Assembly: GCA_038231615.1 (NCBI GenBank)
Contig: JBBRLA010000019.1
Span: 1 to 27,447 of the forward strand
DNA: 27,447 bases
Source: JBBRLA01 sp038231615
GTDB lineage: Bacteria > Myxococcota_A > Polyangia > Palsa-1104 > JAEUJZ01
Reading direction: 5' to 3'
Shown: positions 13,788-22,134 of the stretch, piece after piece
Position numbering within the stretch: the first letter of the stretch is position 1
Layout of the letters: each line of letters begins with the position of its first letter
The notes under the pieces: generated by a model
Told to the model about the DNA's origin: nothing
Database searches by the model: none
What the model saw: only the letters and a program-made list of their open reading frames with translations
Translations under genes and position numbers: made by a program

Positions 13788-15950
13788 CTACACAGGATCG
13801 GCCAGATCAAAGACATACTGATAGCGTTGCGCGGTCTTATTAAACTCATAGAGCTTGATCGGCCAGGCGTTGAGCTGCCGCCCCAGGGATAAAGCAACGA
13901 CATCGGGGACGGCGAGGCCCATGTGGATGCGTTGAAAATCGTACTCCTGCTTCATTCGCCCCAGGTACTCGATGACATCCTGCATCAGCGCCACCAGTCC
14001 GTCGGGAGTCAGTATCCAGCCCGCAGGGGTCTGGAGGCGTGCACGATACCAGCGAGACAGCGGCTCTCCACCCAGGTCGATGAACTTGTCGAGGTCTTCC
14101 TCGTTGCTGCGTCCGAGCGTGTCCAGGAGCAGAACCAGTTCGTTTGGTCCAGTAACTTCGGAGATGGCCTCGTCGGGTCCCTGCAAGATGTCGTACGTGC
14201 CCCGATTCAGGAAGGGCAGCCGCGATGGGAGTTCATAGGAACTATAGGTACCACTAAAGTAATTGTAAGCTGCCACCTCGACGTAGCGCAGGTACCAGCC
14301 GAGCCAGACAAGCAGGCTGCGAGGGGCCTCTGCGCGCATCTCCAGCCTGCCCGGCAGGCTCCCCAGACTCTGCTCCTTCAGATAGTCATAAGCCTGCTTC
14401 CGGGCCTTACGCAGCCTCTCCGGGTGCTCCCTTTGCGGATCGGCGAATTCCCGGAGGTCCAGATGGAGCGGCCTGGGAAGTCTCTTTTTCTCGAACCGCT
14501 CCTTCCATAGGATCTCGGACCTCTTCAGTGCCTCGTTGTCCAGGCTGACAGCGAAAAAACGCGCTGCTGTCTGGGCCTCTGCAGCAAACTCACGCCAGGA
14601 GGCCCACAGCGAGGCCATCTGCCCCAGGAGGCGACGCGCCTCTCCGATATCACGCCCTGCCAGCCAGCGATCATCCAGACGATCCAGGATGGGTAACTGC
14701 CGGTCGGATGCTGACAGTTCGCTAAGTGATTTCTTTTGACCGCCTTCCTCGTCATCTTTGGGCAGGGCGAGAACCGTAAGTGCCTCAATGAACTCCGCCG
14801 GTGTCTGAAGCAAGGCATCCAGAATGCCCAATGAGGGCCAGCGCACATCCAGCGCAGCAACCATCGAGAACGCGCTTGGTATATATGGATCCGTCAATCC
14901 CAAGCTCTGACGGTACGTGTCGCCAAGCTGCTTCAAGAAGTCGCTGTCTTTGGGCTCCTCTGCTCTTCGAAGAAGCTCCTGGCGCAGCGAGATCAACCGG
15001 TTGTGAAGCGCTTTCAGGCCTCGATAAAAATGGGGTAGCAATGGACCCATGTCCCGTCTAACGGCTGCCTCTAGATCCTCTGTCAGGGACAATGCGCGCC
15101 ACCAGCGTGGCAGTTCGGGTTCCTCACCATCGTCGGACATTGACCACAAGTTCTGCTGTCGTTCTTCTAGGGTGGGCAGTGGGAGCATCCAGCTATAAGG
15201 GACCAACTTGCCCAACAGGGCACCGGCCAGCCCTGGTTGACGGGTTCTCTTGTCTTTGAGACCCTCATCGATGTTGTGGATCAGCAGATCGCGATCGGCG
15301 GCAAGCAGAACGATGATCCCTTCTCGGTTCAGGAATAGACGGAAAATTTCGAGCAGTTCCAGGGCACGATGGGGCTGAAGATCCAGGTCATCTACCAGTA
15401 GCACCAACGGTTTTTTCGATCCGGCCGGTTGATCCCTGGATTGATACTCCTTGAATGCGTCCTTGAATGCGTCCTGAAGCTCCTTCGTACTGCAAGCAGC
15501 TTGAGTGTAGGCATTGGTGAGTCGGTCTACCAAATCATCGTCATTCGCGGCCATGCTCTGCTCGTAATCGACGAAGCGCTTCCTGTCGTGCCAGCGCATG
15601 TCGATTCGCTTGATCTTGTTCAGAGCATCCAACTTCCCGTAGGCTCGCGCCAGGAACTCCACCAGAAGGGCAAAGAGTTCATCATCGCTTCGGGTCTGTG
15701 AAATCGAGAAGAGTGCCTCGTCCCGCTCTCCCTTGGGTAATATGAGCGCACTGCTTTCGCGCTTCAGCAGATCCCGCAGCGTCCACAGCAGCGAGGTCTT
15801 TCCCGAGCCGCGCCCCCCATACACAGCCGCTACCCAGCCTCGATTCATCCGCTCTGGATCCTTGATCCATCTCCCAATCTGCTGCGCTAGGTCGTAGAGC
15901 GGCGCACTCTCCTTCAGAACAACTGGACCCTCTGGGCGATAGCTAATCAT
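13788..15950 (-). CDS. P-loop (KAP/AAA-type) ATPase with C-terminal SAVED-like domain, RdrA-like
   Basis: This is 720 residues. Walker A is GGRGSGKTS (45-53). Walker B is PLVLLVDDLDL (about 181-191), with the extra Asp typical of KAP/STAND NTPases. It is followed by FLNREGIIVLLAADRDLL (sensor-like). The middle, about 280-590, is helical without a recognised domain. The end (about 603-718) reads as a SAVED domain: a strand NELVLLLDTLG, then IHMGLAVPDVVALSLGRQLN and IKLYEFNKTAQRYQYVF, matching the family close 'iHLfxaxPxxlAxxlGxxlN...vxxYey.....Y...f'. SAVED domains bind cyclic oligonucleotides in CBASS and type III CRISPR effectors. No membrane segments are evident. The gene starts 6 bp after cmr6 with GAGGGG as ribosome site. 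Pairing with a deaminase resembles RADAR. A tandem 12-bp repeat (15448-15471) gives DAFKDAFK. Confidence 0.8.
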   Translation of the reverse strand: MISYRPEGPVVLKESAPLYDLAQQIGRWIKDPERMNRGWVAAVYGGRGSGKTSLLWTLRDLLKRESSALILPKGERDEALFSISQTRSDDELFALLVEFLARAYGKLDALNKIKRIDMRWHDRKRFVDYEQSMAANDDDLVDRLTNAYTQAACSTKELQDAFKDAFKEYQSRDQPAGSKKPLVLLVDDLDLQPHRALELLEIFRLFLNREGIIVLLAADRDLLIHNIDEGLKDKRTRQPGLAGALLGKLVPYSWMLPLPTLEERQQNLWSMSDDGEEPELPRWWRALSLTEDLEAAVRRDMGPLLPHFYRGLKALHNRLISLRQELLRRAEEPKDSDFLKQLGDTYRQSLGLTDPYIPSAFSMVAALDVRWPSLGILDALLQTPAEFIEALTVLALPKDDEEGGQKKSLSELSASDRQLPILDRLDDRWLAGRDIGEARRLLGQMASLWASWREFAAEAQTAARFFAVSLDNEALKRSEILWKERFEKKRLPRPLHLDLREFADPQREHPERLRKARKQAYDYLKEQSLGSLPGRLEMRAEAPRSLLVWLGWYLRYVEVAAYNYFSGTYSSYELPSRLPFLNRGTYDILQGPDEAISEVTGPNELVLLLDTLGRSNEEDLDKFIDLGGEPLSRWYRARLQTPAGWILTPDGLVALMQDVIEYLGRMKQEYDFQRIHMGLAVPDVVALSLGRQLNAWPIKLYEFNKTAQRYQYVFDLADPV

Positions 15951-15956
15951 GGCCCC

Positions 15957-16826
15957 TCACGTCGTTGCTTTGAATCGACCATAGCCAGCGCTGGTCTTGG
16001 CGCCGATTCCATACCTGGTCAGCGCCCTTTTGAGCGCGTCATAGAGCCAGACCAGCTCGTCCTGGCGCTGCTCAATGGTTAAGGCGCGCTCCTCCTGAGG
16101 CAGAAACGACAGCCCCAGATGAAACACGAACTCAGTTTTAACGACGGTCAGGAAGGTGTGGGGCACCGGGTCCTGCCATTCTCCTGGAGGTCCCTTCTTT
16201 CCATAGTAGTCAGGATAGTGGGGGGTCAGCACGTCAAGCCCCAACTCGAACTTGCCCCCCAATGGGAGCGCATCATAAAAAGTCACCTGCCCTGCCTGCC
16301 CTTGTTGATCCTTGGTGGCGTCATCACCCAAGAGGCGGATCACCCGCCTTGGATCCGCGCCTTCGTCGGTCAGCAGGGTCCTCACCACGCCCTTGAGCGC
16401 CGAGCCGGCGACGCGCGGCACTCCCCAGATTCGGTGAAATGACAGGGCCGTCTCAATCGTGTTGGCCCCACCGTAGTCGATCAGCAACCGGCCATCGCAT
16501 TGGGCACGGAGGCTGCGGTGCAGACCGCCATGCCCGCCATGAAAGGCCGCTACCATCTCCTCCTGGCGCAACTGCGCCTGGGCCCCAACTGGACTCTCAT
16601 GCTTCTTGCAGAACGGCTTCAGAGAATGGTCACGGAACTTGTCCTTCAAGGCCCAGCCGTCTCTCTCCAGCGGAACCAGCTTGTCCAGCCACAGGCCCAC
16701 GTTGTCATTTTCCTTAGCGTTGGGCTCTTTTGGGATGCGCACCGCGGTCTGCTGTGGCAGCGGCAGCGCGAAGTCCTTTGGACTGGGCTCTCTCCCTCTT
16801 CTTGGGGGCCTGCCTGGCTGCGCCAT
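15957..16826 (-). CDS. cmr6: Type III-B CRISPR RAMP protein Cmr6
   Basis: This is 289 residues. The RAMP features of Cmr6 are readable: LHRSLRAQCDGRLLIDYGGANTIETALSFHRIWGVPRVAGSALKGVVRTLL, where the 'G-x-x-x-x-E-x-x-x-x-x-H-x-x-x-G-x-P-x-I/V-x-G-S-x-L-K-G' pattern is diagnostic; FYDALPL; LDVLTPHYPDYY; and the closing glycine-rich GIGAKTSAGYGRFK. Cmr6 caps the crRNA 3'-end side of the Cmr complex and contacts Cmr1 and Cmr5. Its ATG follows the cmr5 stop by one base. The first 60 residues are basic and proline-rich. Confidence in the assignment is high because both motif and gene order agree. Confidence 0.93.
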   Translation of the reverse strand: MAQPGRPPRRGREPSPKDFALPLPQQTAVRIPKEPNAKENDNVGLWLDKLVPLERDGWALKDKFRDHSLKPFCKKHESPVGAQAQLRQEEMVAAFHGGHGGLHRSLRAQCDGRLLIDYGGANTIETALSFHRIWGVPRVAGSALKGVVRTLLTDEGADPRRVIRLLGDDATKDQQGQAGQVTFYDALPLGGKFELGLDVLTPHYPDYYGKKGPPGEWQDPVPHTFLTVVKTEFVFHLGLSFLPQEERALTIEQRQDELVWLYDALKRALTRYGIGAKTSAGYGRFKATT

Positions 16827-16827
16827 G

Positions 16828-17307
16828 TTACCCTTCCATGTCCGGGTCGAGCCGGCCCTGGGCGAAGCGCTTCAGCCACTGCGCCGCCGCCTCGACCTCT
16901 CTAGTGGCGCGCCGGTATTCTACCGGTGTGAAGCCAAGCACGATCTGCATCGCCTGCAGACTGCGCTTGCCAGGAAACTGATCCCCCAAGTAGTTCTGCA
17001 GATGCTCCAGCAGAAAGCGATGCGGCTTGTTGTCCTTTGGCGTGCCTTGATGGGCGTACAGAAACGCCAGCGTCTGGCCGAGCCCGCTGGTCTGCAGGTA
17101 GCTTGGCAGTTTGCAGGCCAGAGCGCCATACTTCTTGCGCATCTCCTCCGGCTGTTTCACCATCTTCTCCACTTGGTCCCAGGCCCAGCGGGCGCGGTCC
17201 TGGGCAATATTTTTAGGCCCCTTTCGCGGGGTGCCCTCTGACGGCTGCGCCGACGCCGACGGCTTGGCCGTGGTTCCCCTGGTTGCCATCTCCTTATCTG
17301 TGCTCAT
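16828..17307 (-). CDS. cmr5: Type III-B CRISPR small subunit Cmr5
   Basis: This is 159 residues and mostly helical. QDRARWAWDQVEKM at the start of the fold, followed by KYGALACKLPSYLQTSGLGQTLAFLYAHQG, matches the Cmr5 pattern 'R...A...v......kyg.l...lp..i...GL.qal.fl..k'. It forms the minor filament that binds target RNA. The first 35 residues are a Ser/Thr/Pro-rich extension not usual in Cmr5. Its ATG overlaps the cmr4 stop (ATGA), so translation is likely coupled. The position between cmr4 and cmr6 supports the call. Confidence 0.92.
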   Translation of the reverse strand: MSTDKEMATRGTTAKPSASAQPSEGTPRKGPKNIAQDRARWAWDQVEKMVKQPEEMRKKYGALACKLPSYLQTSGLGQTLAFLYAHQGTPKDNKPHRFLLEHLQNYLGDQFPGKRSLQAMQIVLGFTPVEYRRATREVEAAAQWLKRFAQGRLDPDMEG

Positions 17308-18284
17308 GGCCGTTTCTCCACCCGCACCCCGACGATGCCGCGCCCCACCGTGCGATCGCCTCCAAGCCGGATGCGCTTCCTGTCGTTAATGAAGTCGGTG
17401 AAAGACTTGCACAGCGCCTCTTCTCCAAAAGGCTGTCGCTCCTCCTTCATCTTGGTCAAATCGCGCCGCTCCTTGGAGAATAACGCCACGCTCCACAGCA
17501 CGCTCTCGGTCGGTAGGCTCTCCTCGGACCAGAGTCCTCCCTTTCTTACCGTGCCGGTCTCGGGATTCATGCGAATGCGGGTGTTGACCTCCGTGGCGTG
17601 CTGGGCCAAGAATGTGAACTCCTCATCGCACATCACTGCAAGCTGCCCGGGCAACCGTTCCTTGAACGGCTTGTAGCCCTCGGTCTTGGGGATGACGTTG
17701 TCCTGCAGCCACTTGGCCAGAGTGTCCACCTGGGGGTTTGGTTCGGCCCTGTAATCCAGATCCTCAACGAGCAGATGAGGTTTTGATCCAACCTCGCTGT
17801 CCTGGCTGGTGATCTGGCTTTTAGTACCAACCAGGGCATCGGCCTCGCCAAAGGCCAGGTCGTCCCAGGATCGCTTCATGCCGACCAGCTCGAGATCGCG
17901 GACCAGACGCTCCAGCACCAGAGGGCAGGTCGCCCAGGCGAACCCCCCGCGTACCGTACGCACCGGCAAGAGCAGGAGCCGTGCATCCAGCAGCGCCAGC
18001 GCGCCAGCGAACTCCTCAGACTCCTTGTCGTCCTCGGCCCTGTCCCGCCGATCCTTGGGCAGTGGGCCGAAGAGGGCTTGGATTTTGGCATCCGCATCGG
18101 CGCCTTTGTAGTTCTGGGTGAACAGTTCGCGGAAAGCGCCCTTGAGGCCCGAACCCTGGACCATCGGCAGGTTGCTCATCCGTTCGCGCTGCAGGGGCAG
18201 ATCCACTGCATCCAGGCCCGTTCCGCTGCCAGCATGAAGGGGGGTCTCTGCGTAGAAGAACACGAGCGATCCAATATCTGACAT
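17304..18284 (-). CDS. cmr4: Type III-B CRISPR backbone RAMP protein Cmr4 (Cas7)
   Basis: This is 326 residues from ATG 18284, chosen because GGGAG lies 6 bases upstream within the end of cmr3; a TTG at 18296 is less likely. The N-terminus LVFFYAETPLHAGSGTGLDAVDLPLQRER is the Cmr4 signature. Asp28 in the VDLPLQRE loop corresponds to the catalytic Asp that cuts the bound target RNA at 6-nt steps, so the backbone RNase is probably intact. LPMVQGSGLKGAFRELF is the RAMP helix, and the end IRLGGDRTVGRGIVGVRV is the G-rich loop. Several Cmr4 copies would line the crRNA. Confidence 0.95.
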   Translation of the reverse strand: MSDIGSLVFFYAETPLHAGSGTGLDAVDLPLQRERMSNLPMVQGSGLKGAFRELFTQNYKGADADAKIQALFGPLPKDRRDRAEDDKESEEFAGALALLDARLLLLPVRTVRGGFAWATCPLVLERLVRDLELVGMKRSWDDLAFGEADALVGTKSQITSQDSEVGSKPHLLVEDLDYRAEPNPQVDTLAKWLQDNVIPKTEGYKPFKERLPGQLAVMCDEEFTFLAQHATEVNTRIRMNPETGTVRKGGLWSEESLPTESVLWSVALFSKERRDLTKMKEERQPFGEEALCKSFTDFINDRKRIRLGGDRTVGRGIVGVRVEKRP

Positions 18285-18286
18285 GA

Positions 18287-19378
18287 TTACTCCCAACTTC
18301 CAGTGGTGAAGGTACCGTAGCCGGCGCGGGCGTCCTCCGATGAGAGCAGGAAGCGCTGTCGCAGATCCACGGGGCCCTCATCAGACAAATAGATGATCGT
18401 ACCGGGCGGCAGGGCACGGCGTAGCGGCCTGGGTGCCCGCGCTGCCAAGTCGTAGCCGCCGAGGGGTAGCGCCCGATTCGTGGCGAGGCAGGCTGGTGGG
18501 TGGGTACCCAGGTCGAGCACCGCCGGGGTTAGCAGCCAGACCTTGCGTTTACCCTTGCTCGCCGTGCTGGGCAGCCCCAGGTCTCCCTGGCAAAGGCGGA
18601 CGCGGGCGCGGTGGGCCTTGCCGCCCAGGGGTACCACTTGGCCGTCCAACTTCTGCAGTGCTGCATGCAGCGCCTTTTGACCGGCTACCCATACGTCTAC
18701 CGCAAAGCCGCACCCACGGGCCAGACGAAAGGTGCTGCTTACGTAGAACATGCCCTCGTCCACGGTCAGGGTGGTACCATCGCGGGCGATGCCGATTCGA
18801 TCCTCACGAACAAAGAGACTTTCCTGGGGCACGGCCTGGGCGGGCTGCGCAAGGATGAGTGGGGCGCTTCCCGCGTCCAGGTAGATGCGGGCACCCTCCT
18901 GGTTCAGCCACAGAGCGATAGGGTGCTTTTTTTCGACGATCTGTCCGGTCCAGGGCAGGTTTCCCTCGACCTTCTGCATCTGCCCACCGACAAAACGCAG
19001 GGTTGTAGGACGAAAGGGGCAGAGTACTTGATGGCGATCTTCAGAGAGAGTCGCCAGATCCAAGGGCAAGGGGAAGTAGGGGCGGACGTGCTCGCCATCC
19101 CAACTTGCTAGCAGCGGCCCGCGCAGGGTCAGGCTGCCTGCCACTGTTCTGCTGCCTAGCGCCTCTTTGGCCCACCCTTCTATTATGCCGAAGTAGGGGT
19201 CGGGGATGTGAAAGTTGGCCCCGCACTGGCGAAACAGCGCAGTGCGCAGGCAACCCAGGAAGACCGACGGCGATGGGAAGACGCTGTGGGCGCGCACGTT
19301 CAGGCCAGCGTCAAAGGGTCGGTGGTCGCGAAACTGCAGCACGTCCAGGGGTTCGAAAAAGAGCGTCAAGTGGCTCAT
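18287..19378 (-). CDS. cmr3: Type III-B CRISPR RAMP protein Cmr3 (Cas5)
   Basis: This is 363 residues. It opens with LFFEPLDVLQFRDHRPFDAGLNVRAHSVFPSPSVFLGCLRTALF, the Cmr3 pattern 'P.D.l.fRd.rPF..g.......FPP.....G.lRt'. It ends with LSSEDARAGYGTFTTG, the glycine-rich RAMP loop. Cmr3 holds the crRNA 5' handle and joins Cas10 to the Cmr4 backbone. Its ATG overlaps the cas10 stop (ATGA). Nothing appears broken. As in other Cmr3 proteins the central part is variable, with a beta-rich segment (VLCPFRPTTLRFVGGQMQKVEG). Confidence 0.93.
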   Translation of the reverse strand: MSHLTLFFEPLDVLQFRDHRPFDAGLNVRAHSVFPSPSVFLGCLRTALFRQCGANFHIPDPYFGIIEGWAKEALGSRTVAGSLTLRGPLLASWDGEHVRPYFPLPLDLATLSEDRHQVLCPFRPTTLRFVGGQMQKVEGNLPWTGQIVEKKHPIALWLNQEGARIYLDAGSAPLILAQPAQAVPQESLFVREDRIGIARDGTTLTVDEGMFYVSSTFRLARGCGFAVDVWVAGQKALHAALQKLDGQVVPLGGKAHRARVRLCQGDLGLPSTASKGKRKVWLLTPAVLDLGTHPPACLATNRALPLGGYDLAARAPRPLRRALPPGTIIYLSDEGPVDLRQRFLLSSEDARAGYGTFTTGSWE

Positions 19379-22134
19379 GATGCCCTCTGCCCTTGCAACT
19401 CTTGCCAGAGTTGCTCTGGATCGATGTCATGCTGCTCCCGCTGCAGGAAGCGCGCGAGCAGGAGCAGATCGATGATCGATTGAGGCTTCTCCAGCACCTC
19501 GATCAATCGCGGTAGAGAGTCGAGCCGAAGCAGAGTCTGCACCCGGTTGTAGAAGGCAGGATATAGATCAAAGCGGTCCAGTGCTGACAACTCCTGCTGC
19601 AGACGATAAACCATGCCCAACCCGTTTCGCCCCGAGTCGTCGTCTTCTTCATCTTTATCTTGCCCCTGAGGTTTGGCCAGCGCCATCAAGTCGGCGACCC
19701 CATCCTCACCAGGTGGATACCCAAAGGGCAGTGTCACTAATAGCGGTGCCCCGGCGCGCTTGTCCAAGTGTATGGTGAAGCGGTCCCGCCCTTTTTCCTT
19801 GGCGACCTCCTCGGCCCTGCGCGCCTGTTGCAAGACCTCTGTCAAGGGGGTACGGATTTGCGCGATGGCAATGCCTGCGCTAAGGGTAAAATAGCGGCCC
19901 AGGTAATCCTGCTGCCGCATCACGCGACGGATCTCGCTCAGGCAGTAGAACACCGTGTGGATCGGCAGCAGCGCCAGCACATCATCGCCGCCGCTGTAGA
20001 CGATCCGCCCTAGACCGACCTCCTCGATGATGCGCGGTAGTTCTTTGGCGGCTAGAAGGCCCAGGCGGCGCGACAAATCGGCATGCAGGGCGGGGAACAG
20101 CGGGCGCTTCTTCTGTCCAAATTCGCCAGGGGGCAGGCTCCCGCTGATTATCTCTTCGCTAAGCACCTCCAGCCACTTGACCGAATGCGGGTGGCAGCCG
20201 GTCAGCCACTGCCCCATGCGATCGCCGTCCAACTTCAACACAGCGTAGTAGGCAGAGGGCGTCACCTTGAACTGTGTCGTCACCTTGCGATAGGCGTTGG
20301 CCGCCTCTGTGGCACGCCGCCGCAGCTCTTGGTACTTCTTGTCATTTTCGACAATTTCTTTGGTGTAATGATCGCGCCAGGCTCGCCTGGGTTCATAAGC
20401 GTCCTCATACATCCAGGAGCCGTCCACCCGCAGAAAGTAGGGCACCCGATCCCCCAGCCCGCCCAGACCAGGCAGCAGGTTGCCAGGCGGGGTGAAGTCC
20501 AGGCAGTCTTTTTTGTGCAAGTCCGCCAGGGTTGCCATCCAAGCACGCATCGCCTCTTCCGACTTCCGGAACTGCCGGATGTCTTCGGGGCGACCCTTCG
20601 CAGCGCGGATTGCCTGTTCCGCCTGCTGTTTCAGCAGGCTGTAACGAAACGGCGCCGAGGCGATGCTTCCCACCGATGGGAAACGCAGAAGCACGCGGTC
20701 GCTGAGCTTGTCCTCCCAGGAGAAGCCAAGCCCCGCGGCCTGGGTCCCGTAGTAGCACTCTGGTGCCAGCCTCTTGGCCAGCGAGATCGCCGACAGCCCC
20801 TCACCCTGTGGCAATTGAAGCGACAGGCGTCCCTCGCTGCCCTGGTTGCTTTGACGTATCTGCAACTTCTCACTCAGATCTCGGAAAAACCTCCTGCTGG
20901 TCCACTGCTGCCTCGCTGGCTGGTCGGTGATCGGCCCCATCTGCTCATGAATCCCGGACTGCGCGCACTTGGGCCGCCGGTCCCCTTGCCACGGCGGGGG
21001 CGTTGCCGCCTTGCGTTGTGCCGCCAGCAGGCGGTGGCTCAGATCGAACAGTGCCCCAAAGGCAGCCCCCGTCTGCTCATCGGAGAGGCCCGACAGGTCG
21101 TGGTCGTGATCTATCTCCGCCGTACGGATCAGCTCTCGCGCTTCGTCGAGCCGCGCCGGCCAGGGCTGCACTACCGCGTCAAGCTCCAGGTGGTCGGCGA
21201 TCTGTTCATCCCACTTTTTTGCCCAGTCAGGATACCCAGCCTCTCTCGCCTCCTCATCAATGTACCTGCGCGCACCTTGGGCCATCTCTGTCCAGACGGC
21301 CGTCGCCGCCGCGGCAGCAGCCATGGCGGCTTCTTGTGCCCGCTTAATGGGCACGATCGCCAGAAATTTGTTCGGCAAAGAGGAGCGCAGCAGCGACTCG
21401 GCCGTCACCTCCTTATCGAAGAACAGCTTGCGCGCCAGCGGCAGGCTGGCCAGGTCCGGGTAGATCACCGCGTCGGGGCCGAGCAGAGTGGCAACGGCCT
21501 TCACCGCCTGGAAGGTCAAGAAGGCCACGGTGAAGCTCCCCACCCATAGATCGTGGGTCCGCCGCGCTGCGTTGATGAAGCTCTGCACCGGGCCGAGATG
21601 GAAGTAGAGCAGCCCAGCGTCCCCTCCGTCCACTCGCGCCCCTACCAGGGCCGCCGCCAGGCTGCGGTGCGCCCAGACCGAGTGATCGGCTACCTCCATA
21701 CCATTAGGCAACCGGCGTGCTTCGGGCTGGTCGATCGAATATGTCATCACCGCATGCCACAGCCGACGGTACCAGTCGGCCACTTTGTCTTCGTCCGAGG
21801 GGACAGGGCCCACTCGGTCGCGCAGGGTGGCTAGGTAGTCCTGGTAAAGCCGGGCCACGTCTTTCTGGGGCAGCACTTCGATCGTCCGCTCCGCAGAGAG
21901 CGGGTGTACCATAAACCGCTGCGGCGATCTGGGCTCGTCTCCTGGGAGCCCAACGTGGGCATCGTAGGCGTCCTTGTGGCAGCGGATAAGGAGCTGCTCC
22001 TGTCCTGTCACCACTCTGGAGAACCAGTTCTTGATCTCACTTTGCCGCGTCGGCTCGCCCACCGGGTCCACGGCGTCGAAGGGCGAGGGCAAAAGCAGCG
22101 CCTGTGCCTTGAGCAGCCAGTCTCGCGAGGTCAT
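19375..22134 (-). CDS. cas10: Type III-B Cas10 (Cmr2), cyclase motif intact, no visible HD nuclease
   Basis: This is 919 residues. The palm/cyclase site IVYSGGDDVLALLP has G715-G716-D717-D718, and AVLKLDGDRMGQW (Asp636, Asp638) belongs to the other palm region, so synthesis of cyclic oligoadenylate from ATP is expected. The Cmr2 element 'DHSVWAHRSLAAAL' (150-163) and FHLGPVQSFINAARRTHDLWVGS (178-200) confirm the family. At the extreme N-terminus, where Cmr2 usually has LLHDPPxK, this protein reads ALLLPSPFD, and no other His-Asp pair fits an HD domain; the ssDNase seems lost. A zinc-type segment near 388-400 keeps only one Cys (PKCAQSG). The gene overlaps cmr1 (ATGA) and cmr3. This profile suggests an effector complex that acts chiefly by signalling and RNA cutting. 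Confidence 0.95.
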   Translation of the reverse strand: MTSRDWLLKAQALLLPSPFDAVDPVGEPTRQSEIKNWFSRVVTGQEQLLIRCHKDAYDAHVGLPGDEPRSPQRFMVHPLSAERTIEVLPQKDVARLYQDYLATLRDRVGPVPSDEDKVADWYRRLWHAVMTYSIDQPEARRLPNGMEVADHSVWAHRSLAAALVGARVDGGDAGLLYFHLGPVQSFINAARRTHDLWVGSFTVAFLTFQAVKAVATLLGPDAVIYPDLASLPLARKLFFDKEVTAESLLRSSLPNKFLAIVPIKRAQEAAMAAAAAATAVWTEMAQGARRYIDEEAREAGYPDWAKKWDEQIADHLELDAVVQPWPARLDEARELIRTAEIDHDHDLSGLSDEQTGAAFGALFDLSHRLLAAQRKAATPPPWQGDRRPKCAQSGIHEQMGPITDQPARQQWTSRRFFRDLSEKLQIRQSNQGSEGRLSLQLPQGEGLSAISLAKRLAPECYYGTQAAGLGFSWEDKLSDRVLLRFPSVGSIASAPFRYSLLKQQAEQAIRAAKGRPEDIRQFRKSEEAMRAWMATLADLHKKDCLDFTPPGNLLPGLGGLGDRVPYFLRVDGSWMYEDAYEPRRAWRDHYTKEIVENDKKYQELRRRATEAANAYRKVTTQFKVTPSAYYAVLKLDGDRMGQWLTGCHPHSVKWLEVLSEEIISGSLPPGEFGQKKRPLFPALHADLSRRLGLLAAKELPRIIEEVGLGRIVYSGGDDVLALLPIHTVFYCLSEIRRVMRQQDYLGRYFTLSAGIAIAQIRTPLTEVLQQARRAEEVAKEKGRDRFTIHLDKRAGAPLLVTLPFGYPPGEDGVADLMALAKPQGQDKDEEDDDSGRNGLGMVYRLQQELSALDRFDLYPAFYNRVQTLLRLDSLPRLIEVLEKPQSIIDLLLLARFLQREQHDIDPEQLWQELQGQRAS

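Noticed and set aside
13788..15950. Membrane KAP ATPase
   Set aside because: KAP proteins often have transmembrane helices inserted in the P-loop domain; no such hydrophobic segments are visible here.
20083..21549. 488-residue open frame on the + strand inside cas10
   Set aside because: Antisense to the well-supported Cas10 palm region; composition and lack of motifs mark it as a shadow.
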